This document shows positions 60,113 through 64,000 of a stretch of 64,000 bases of DNA, piece after piece. Numbering within the stretch: the first letter of the stretch is position 1; the number at the start of each line of letters is the position of its first letter. A program made the translations under genes and the position numbers. The DNA is from Agrococcus sediminis (GTDB lineage Bacteria > Actinomycetota > Actinomycetes > Actinomycetales > Microbacteriaceae). A model generated the notes under the pieces. That model saw nothing but the letters and a program-made list of their open reading frames with translations. It made no database searches and was not told where the DNA came from. The stretch is taken from the NCBI RefSeq assembly GCF_007923295.1, contig NZ_VOIR01000011.1, positions 372,001-436,000 on the forward strand, read 5' to 3'.

Positions 60113-60781
60113 GTGGCTGAGGAGTCGGTCGACGACCTGCGGGCAGAGCTCGCTGCGCTCGAGGATCCGCGCATGCGCGAGGTCAACGAGCGGCACGGAG
60201 ACGACCACGGCGTCAACCTGGCGAAGCTGCGCGCGATCGCCAAGCGGGTCAAGGTGCAGCACGACCTGGCGGTCGAGCTCTGGGCGACGGGCGACACCTC
60301 GGCGCGGCTGCTCGCGCTGCTGGTCTGCCGGCCGAAGGCGTTCACCGCCGAAGAGCTCGACGCGATGCTGCGCGAGGCGCGCGCGCCCAAGGTGCACGAC
60401 TGGCTCGTCAACTACGTCGTGAAGAAGTCGCCGCCCGCCGAGGCGCTGCGGCAGCGGTGGTTCGACGACGCGGATGCGGTGGTCGCGAGCGCCGGATGGG
60501 CCCTGACCTCCGAGCGGGTGCGCAAGGCCCCCGACGGGCTCGACCTGCCCGGGCTGCTCGACACGATCGAGGCCGAGATGCGGGATGCGCCGGCGCGGCT
60601 GCAGTGGGCGATGAACGAGTGCCTCGCGCACATCGGCATCGCGCACCCGGCGCTGCGCGCCCGCGCGATCGCGATCGGCGAGCGGCTCGAGGTGCTGAAG
60701 GACTACCCGACGCCGCCGAACTGCACGTCGCCCTTCGCCCCCGTCTGGATCGCCGAGATCGTGCGGCGGCAGGAGGGGTAG
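60113..60781 (+). CDS. DNA alkylation repair protein (AlkD-like HEAT repeats)
   Basis: 222 aa from the GTG at 60113 behind GGGGGAT. Helical-repeat sequence with 'VNLAKLRAIAKRVKVQHDLAVELWATGDTSARLLALLV' and 'MNECLAHIGIAHPALRARAIAIGERL' matches the DNA_alkylation (AlkC/AlkD) family. These glycosylases remove N3/N7-alkylated purines without base flipping. Whether the catalytic Asp/Trp set is complete is not certain. Confidence 0.85.
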   Translation: MAEESVDDLRAELAALEDPRMREVNERHGDDHGVNLAKLRAIAKRVKVQHDLAVELWATGDTSARLLALLVCRPKAFTAEELDAMLREARAPKVHDWLVNYVVKKSPPAEALRQRWFDDADAVVASAGWALTSERVRKAPDGLDLPGLLDTIEAEMRDAPARLQWAMNECLAHIGIAHPALRARAIAIGERLEVLKDYPTPPNCTSPFAPVWIAEIVRRQEG

Positions 60782-60789
60782 GGCCCTCC

Positions 60790-60897
60790 GCTGGTCGAGC
60801 CGGACGACCGCCGGAGGCGGGCGTCCGAGTCGAGACCACTCCGCTGCACGAAGCCAGTGGTCTCGACTCGCGCGCTCCGCGCGCGGCTCGACCGGCG
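60790..60897. repeat. Microbacteriaceae-type repeats between convergent genes
   Basis: Two back-to-back copies: GCTGGTCGAGCC...GTCGAGACCACT, then AGTGGTCTCGACTCG...GGCTCGACCGGCGG. Each has an inner dyad (GACCGCCGGAGGCGGGCGTC; CGCGCTCCGCGCGCG). It may also terminate both convergent genes. Confidence 0.75.
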
Positions 60898-60926
60898 GGG
60901 TGCGGTGCGGCGGCGGGAGGATGCCG

Positions 60927-62228
60927 TCAGCCCCCGAAGAACGCCCCCGCCACCCGCATCAGGTCATGCAGGTCGCTCACGCCCGCGAGCTCGCGCGCCG
61001 AGTGCATCGACAGGATCGGGATGCCCACGTCGACCGTGCGGATGCCGAGCCGCGTCGCCGTGATCGGGCCGATCGTCGAGCCGCACGGCACCTGGTTGTT
61101 CGAGACGAACTCCTGGCTCGTCACGCCCGCCGCATCGCACCAGCCGTGCCAGGCAGCGGCGCCCGCGCCGTCGGTCGCGTAGCGCTGGTTGGCGTTGATC
61201 TTCAGGATCGGCCCCGATCCGAGCACCGGCCGCACCGCCGGGTCGTGCTTCTCGGCGTAGTTCGGGTGCACCGAGTGCCCGACGTCGCTCGAGACGCACC
61301 ACGACGACGCGACCGCGCGCATCCGCTCTGCCCGGTCGGCGCCGAGCGAGAGGCCGATGCGCTCGAGCACGTCCTCGAGGAACGGTCCGGCCGCGCCCGA
61401 ACGGGTCGCCGAGCCGATCTCCTCGTGGTCGAAGACCGCGAGCATCGGGATGTGGTCGCCGTCGAAGCCGTCGGCGGCGGCCGCGAGCGCCACGACACCG
61501 GCGTGCACGCTCGCGAGGTCGTCGAGCCGGCCGGCCGCGAGGAACGCGTCGTCGTGCCCGAAGACCGCCCCGCGCGCCGCGTCGGCGACGACGACGTCGA
61601 AGCCGCGGATGCGCGCCGCATCGACCTTCGCGCCGTCGACGGACGCGGCGAGCTCGGCGAGCAGGTCGGCCGAGTCGGGCGCGCCGAGGCCCCAGACGGG
61701 CTGCGTGTGCACCTGCTTGTCGAGCGCGAAGCCCTCATTGGCGGTGCGGTCGAGGTGGATCGCGAGCTGCGGCAGGCGCAGCAGCGGCCCGGTCGCCGCG
61801 AGCACCTCGGAGCCGTCGTCGAGCACGAGCCGGCCGGCGAGCCGCAGCTCGCGGTCGAGCCACGAGTTGAGCAGCGGGCCGCCGTAGACCTCGACGCCCG
61901 CCTGCAGCCAGCCGAGCCGGCCGGTCGTCGGCTTGGGCTTGAGCTTGAAGCCGGGGGAGTCGCTGTGGGCGCCGAAGACGCGCACCGGGGTGGTCGCAGT
62001 CGCGCCCTGCGGCACGATCCACGCGATCACGGCGCCGTCGCGCACCACCAGGTACTTGCCCGCCTGCTCGGGCCACGCATCCGTCTCCTGCAGCGCGGCG
62101 AAGCCGGCGCCCTCGAGACGGCGGGCGACCTCGGCCGCGGCGTGGAAGCTCGAGGGGGACGCGGCGACGAAGTCGGCGAGGTCCTCGGCGTGGGTGCGGG
62201 CGGTCTCGGGCGTGGGCGCTGCGGGCAC
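60927..62228 (-). CDS. M18 family aminopeptidase
   Basis: 433 aa from the GTG at 62228, placed by GGAGGACACCGCC just upstream; a longer ATG start would run into a repeat. Zn ligands lie in 'VFGAHSDSPGFKLKPKP' (His-Asp), 'AVFDHEEIGSATRSGA' (Glu-Glu), 'DVGHSVHPNY' and 'SMHSARELAG' (terminal His). M18 enzymes (aspartyl aminopeptidase-like) are cytoplasmic dodecameric metallopeptidases that trim N-terminal acidic or neutral residues. Preceded by a ~75-bp repeat. Confidence 0.94.
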   Translation of the reverse strand: MPAAPTPETARTHAEDLADFVAASPSSFHAAAEVARRLEGAGFAALQETDAWPEQAGKYLVVRDGAVIAWIVPQGATATTPVRVFGAHSDSPGFKLKPKPTTGRLGWLQAGVEVYGGPLLNSWLDRELRLAGRLVLDDGSEVLAATGPLLRLPQLAIHLDRTANEGFALDKQVHTQPVWGLGAPDSADLLAELAASVDGAKVDAARIRGFDVVVADAARGAVFGHDDAFLAAGRLDDLASVHAGVVALAAAADGFDGDHIPMLAVFDHEEIGSATRSGAAGPFLEDVLERIGLSLGADRAERMRAVASSWCVSSDVGHSVHPNYAEKHDPAVRPVLGSGPILKINANQRYATDGAGAAAWHGWCDAAGVTSQEFVSNNQVPCGSTIGPITATRLGIRTVDVGIPILSMHSARELAGVSDLHDLMRVAGAFFGG

Positions 62229-62271
62229 GGCGGTGTCCTCCAGGGTGACGGGGCTTCCGAGCCTAGCCGCG

Positions 62272-62349
62272 CCGTTCGTCGACCGGCTCAGTGCGCCGCC
62301 GGCCGGATTATCCGGCCGGGCGGGCATCTGGCCGGTTGGCGAACGACGG
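62272..62349 (+). repeat. ~75-bp dyad repeat, copy 3 of 3
   Basis: CCGTTCGTCGACCGGCTC, centre GGCCGGATTATCCGGCCG, then GGCCGGTTGGCGAACGACGG. Same layout as copies at 26448 and 33831. Confidence 0.75.
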
Positions 62350-62372
62350 ATGCGGTGCCCGGCTCGGGCGGG

Positions 62373-62777
62373 TCAGCGCGCGCGGGCGCGTGCGCGCCGC
62401 ACGGCCGCCGCGACCAGCCGCCAGCCGACGAGCAGCACGAGCAGCGTCACCGTCGCGATGATCACGAAGGGCAGCGCTGTGCCCTGGCCGAGCAGCAGAC
62501 GCAGCAGCATGCCGCCGCCGACCGTGACGAGCCACACCGGCACGCCGGTGCGCAGCGGCGCGAGCGGCGCCCGCCACGCGACGCTCACGACCCAGCCGAC
62601 GGCGAGGGCGACGAGGAACGGCCACGCCGTCATCGCGATGCCCCAGACGCTGACCGCGTCGGGGCTGTGCGTCGCGAAGCCGACCCCAGCGAAGAGCGTG
62701 ACGAGCGCGGCGTCGGTGAGCAGCGCGATCACCGCCGGGCGCACGGTCACCCCGGTCTCGGTCTTGTCGATCGCCAC
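62373..62777 (-). CDS. DUF3054 family membrane protein
   Basis: 134 aa from the GTG at 62777. Four membrane helices in the DUF3054 pattern: 'LLTDAALVTLFAGVGFATHS', 'AMTAWPFLVALAVGWVVSVAWR', 'GVPVWLVTVGGGMLLRLLLGQGTALPFVIIATVTLLVLLVGWR', then a basic Arg-rich tail. Function unknown. Confidence 0.85.
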   Translation of the reverse strand: MAIDKTETGVTVRPAVIALLTDAALVTLFAGVGFATHSPDAVSVWGIAMTAWPFLVALAVGWVVSVAWRAPLAPLRTGVPVWLVTVGGGMLLRLLLGQGTALPFVIIATVTLLVLLVGWRLVAAAVRRARARAR

Positions 62778-62816
62778 GACGCCACGCTATCCGCGTGGTC
62801 CCATGCCCCACGGCAG

Positions 62817-62877
62817 ACAGATGTGCGGGCAAGGGCTCGCAACCTGGGCGGATGACAGCCGATGCTCACACATCTAC
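62817..62877 (-). repeat. 61-bp dyad repeat, copy 2 of 2
   Basis: Reverse-oriented partner of the element at 12302-12362, the same length. Ends are GTAGATGTGTG and CGCACATCTGT. It lies between the LapA gene end and the DUF3054 promoter. Confidence 0.75.
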
Positions 62878-62897
62878 CGGCGACCCGGCGCTGAGGG

Positions 62898-63377
62898 TCA
62901 GCGCAGCGCGCGCTTGATCGACTCGCGCTCCGCCTCGAGCTTGCGCACGCGGCGGCCCAGCTTGAGCAGCCGGATCGAGCCCAGCAGCGCCGCGACGAGC
63001 ACGCCCGCGATCGCCGCGAAGAGCATCGCGACGCCCAGCGGCAGGCTGAACTCGAAGCCGAGGTAGGCGAAGTCGGCGGGCACGTTGTTCTGCAGGATGA
63101 AGATGAGCAGCAGCACGAGGATGAGCGCGCCGAGGATGAGCGCGATCCACGTGCCGCCGCTGACGCCCTGCTTCTGGTGCCCGTCGAGCGAGGAGTCGAG
63201 CACGACGCGCGGACGGTCGTCGTGCACCGGGGTCGTGCTCGCCGTGGTGTCGGCGGTCGTGCCCGTCGTGGCACCGGAGGCGGGCATCGCGGCCGTCGTG
63301 CGGGTCGGCTCGGCGGGCGAGCGGGTGCCGTCGGTGCGGCGGATGTCTCGGTCGTCGGCGTCGGACGTGGCGTCCAT
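62898..63377 (-). CDS. LapA/DUF1049 domain membrane protein
   Basis: 159 aa from the ATG at 63377 behind GGAGAGCAG. A ~70-residue disordered Thr/Ala/Asp-rich head precedes the LapA domain: helix 'WIALILGALILVLLLIFILQNN', 'FAYLGFEFSLPLGVAMLFAAIAGVLVAALLG', then a basic coiled coil ('RLLKLGRRVRKLEAERESIKRAL'). LapA proteins assist lipopolysaccharide assembly in proteobacteria; in actinobacteria the role is unknown. Confidence 0.88.
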   Translation of the reverse strand: MDATSDADDRDIRRTDGTRSPAEPTRTTAAMPASGATTGTTADTTASTTPVHDDRPRVVLDSSLDGHQKQGVSGGTWIALILGALILVLLLIFILQNNVPADFAYLGFEFSLPLGVAMLFAAIAGVLVAALLGSIRLLKLGRRVRKLEAERESIKRALR

Positions 63378-63473
63378 GCGGCTGCTCTCCTCAAGTCGCG
63401 GCGGTGCTGCGGGTCTCTCTGCTCGGAGCGTACGCCTGCACGCTGGACGCCAGCGGGCAGCGCACCGCGACGG

Positions 63474-63704
63474 CTATCGCGGGCGAGGTGCGGGCAGCGG
63501 CGGCACCGGCTTCGCCAGCAGCACGTCGGCCAGGGCGATCTCGACCTCGCCGCGACGGGTGGCGACCGTGCACGTCACCGCGTCGACCGCGACCAGGTCG
63601 CCGAGCGCATCCGTCGCCCGGTGCGTGTCGCCGTGGAGGCGGTAGCGCACGACGACGCGGGTGCCGAGGGGGAGGGCGGCGAGGGAGTCGGCGGCGCTGG
63701 TCAC
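63474..63704 (-). CDS. Stand-alone SH3-like domain (acetyltransferase N-domain type)
   Basis: 76 aa from the GTG at 63704. 'LPLGTRVVVRYRLHGDTHRATDALGDLVAVDAVTCTVATRRGEVEIALADVLLAKPVPPLP' resembles the SH3-like N-terminal domain of Rv0428c-type GNAT acetyltransferases. No acetyltransferase domain follows, so this is either a free domain or a trimmed gene. No clear ribosome site. Confidence 0.5.
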   Translation of the reverse strand: MTSAADSLAALPLGTRVVVRYRLHGDTHRATDALGDLVAVDAVTCTVATRRGEVEIALADVLLAKPVPPLPAPRPR

Positions 63705-63707
63705 GGG

Positions 63708-63750
63708 GTGGTCTCGAGACGCGGCCTGCGGCCGCTCCTCGACCAGCGGG
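63708..63750 (+). repeat. Microbacteriaceae-type repeat
   Basis: GTGGTCTCGAGACGCG, a GGCCTGCGGCC dyad, then CTCCTCGACCAGCGGG. It sits between two minus-strand genes, just upstream of the SH3-like gene. Confidence 0.75.
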
Positions 63751-63765
63751 GGCTGGAGGCGGCGA

Positions 63766-64000
63766 TCACCACGAGCCCGGCGCGTAGTCCTTCAGGAAGA
63801 CGCCGAAGAGGTCCTCGCCCGCCTCGCCGCGCACGATCGGGTCGTAGACGCGGGCGGCGCCGTCGACGAGGTCGAGGGGCGCGTGGAAGCCCTCCTCCGC
63901 GAGCCGCACCTTCGTGAAGTGCGGCCGCTCGTCGGTGATCCAGCCCGTGTCGACGGCGGTCATGAGGATGCCGTCGCGCTCGAACATCTCGCGCGCGCTC
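63766..64000 (-). CDS. SDR family oxidoreductase, C-terminal part (cut by window edge)
   Basis: Open to the right edge (SAREMFERDGILMTAVDTGW onward), so only the last ~77 residues are visible. 'VDTGWITDERPHF' and 'APLDLVDGAARVYDPIVRGEAGEDLFGVFLKDYAPGSW' match the C-terminus of SDR-type NAD(P)-dependent oxidoreductases, where the 'TGWI' segment follows the active site. The catalytic YxxxK would lie outside the window. Confidence 0.7.
   Translation of the reverse strand, partial: SAREMFERDGILMTAVDTGWITDERPHFTKVRLAEEGFHAPLDLVDGAARVYDPIVRGEAGEDLFGVFLKDYAPGSW

Overview
The window is high-GC chromosomal DNA from an actinobacterium, most like the family Microbacteriaceae. Evidence for this is the strong G/C bias at third codon positions, frequent GTG and one TTG start, GGAGG-type ribosome sites, an HspR-type HAIR operator at clpB and a CIRCE (HrcA) operator at hsp20, Holin-X/DUF3618 gene sets, and the short 'GGTCTCGA...CTCGACCA' repeats common in that family. 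I recognised no rRNA, tRNA or CRISPR array.

Layout. 1-7.3 kb holds heat-shock genes (hsp20 cut by the window edge; a clpB without its N-domain) around a RibD-like reductase, a P-loop kinase, an alpha/beta hydrolase and membrane proteins. 7.5-22 kb is housekeeping and accessory metabolism: sugar MFS transporter, CYP152-type P450, DEAD-box RNA helicase, ROK kinase, EEP hydrolase, a pyroglutamyl-peptidase/SRPBCC fusion, a three-gene overlapping envelope-stress operon, a threonine aldolase-like enzyme, a His-rich protein and a photolyase. 22-26 kb has a YtrA-type GntR/ABC operon with its palindromic operator, and a second ABC exporter. 27-31 kb has a NarL-type two-component pair whose kinase and regulator genes are separated by a secreted cell-wall-binding protein gene. 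31-34 kb is an ECF sigma factor with a likely anti-sigma gene and a lipoprotein. 34-38 kb is the metNIQ methionine importer with an MFS gene coupled to metQ.

38-54 kb is a defence island with visibly lower GC. It has a minus-strand set: an EVE-like/zinc/degenerate-HNH protein; a 1562-aa fusion of a GHKL (Hsp90/MORC/sacsin-like) ATPase to an SF2 helicase; drmA; drmB; and an m5C methyltransferase. A Vsr endonuclease gene lies on the opposite strand between drmB and the methylase. This looks like a DISARM-related system in which no drmC is visible and a GHKL-helicase and Vsr are present instead. It is flanked by decayed genes (a TM0106-type RecB nuclease remnant on the left, a VWA remnant on the right) and by a NERD/UvrD-like helicase.

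54-64 kb returns to ordinary genes: a frameshifted amino-acid permease, a K+ channel, MerR, SulP, a HARE-HTH protein, an Xre/membrane pair, an AlkD-like protein, an M18 aminopeptidase, DUF3054, LapA and an SDR fragment.

Intergenic space is unusually organised. Four families of short dyad repeats recur: five copies of exactly 92 bp, two of exactly 61 bp, three of about 75 bp, and several of a Microbacteriaceae-type repeat. One copy of the last is embedded in a coding sequence.
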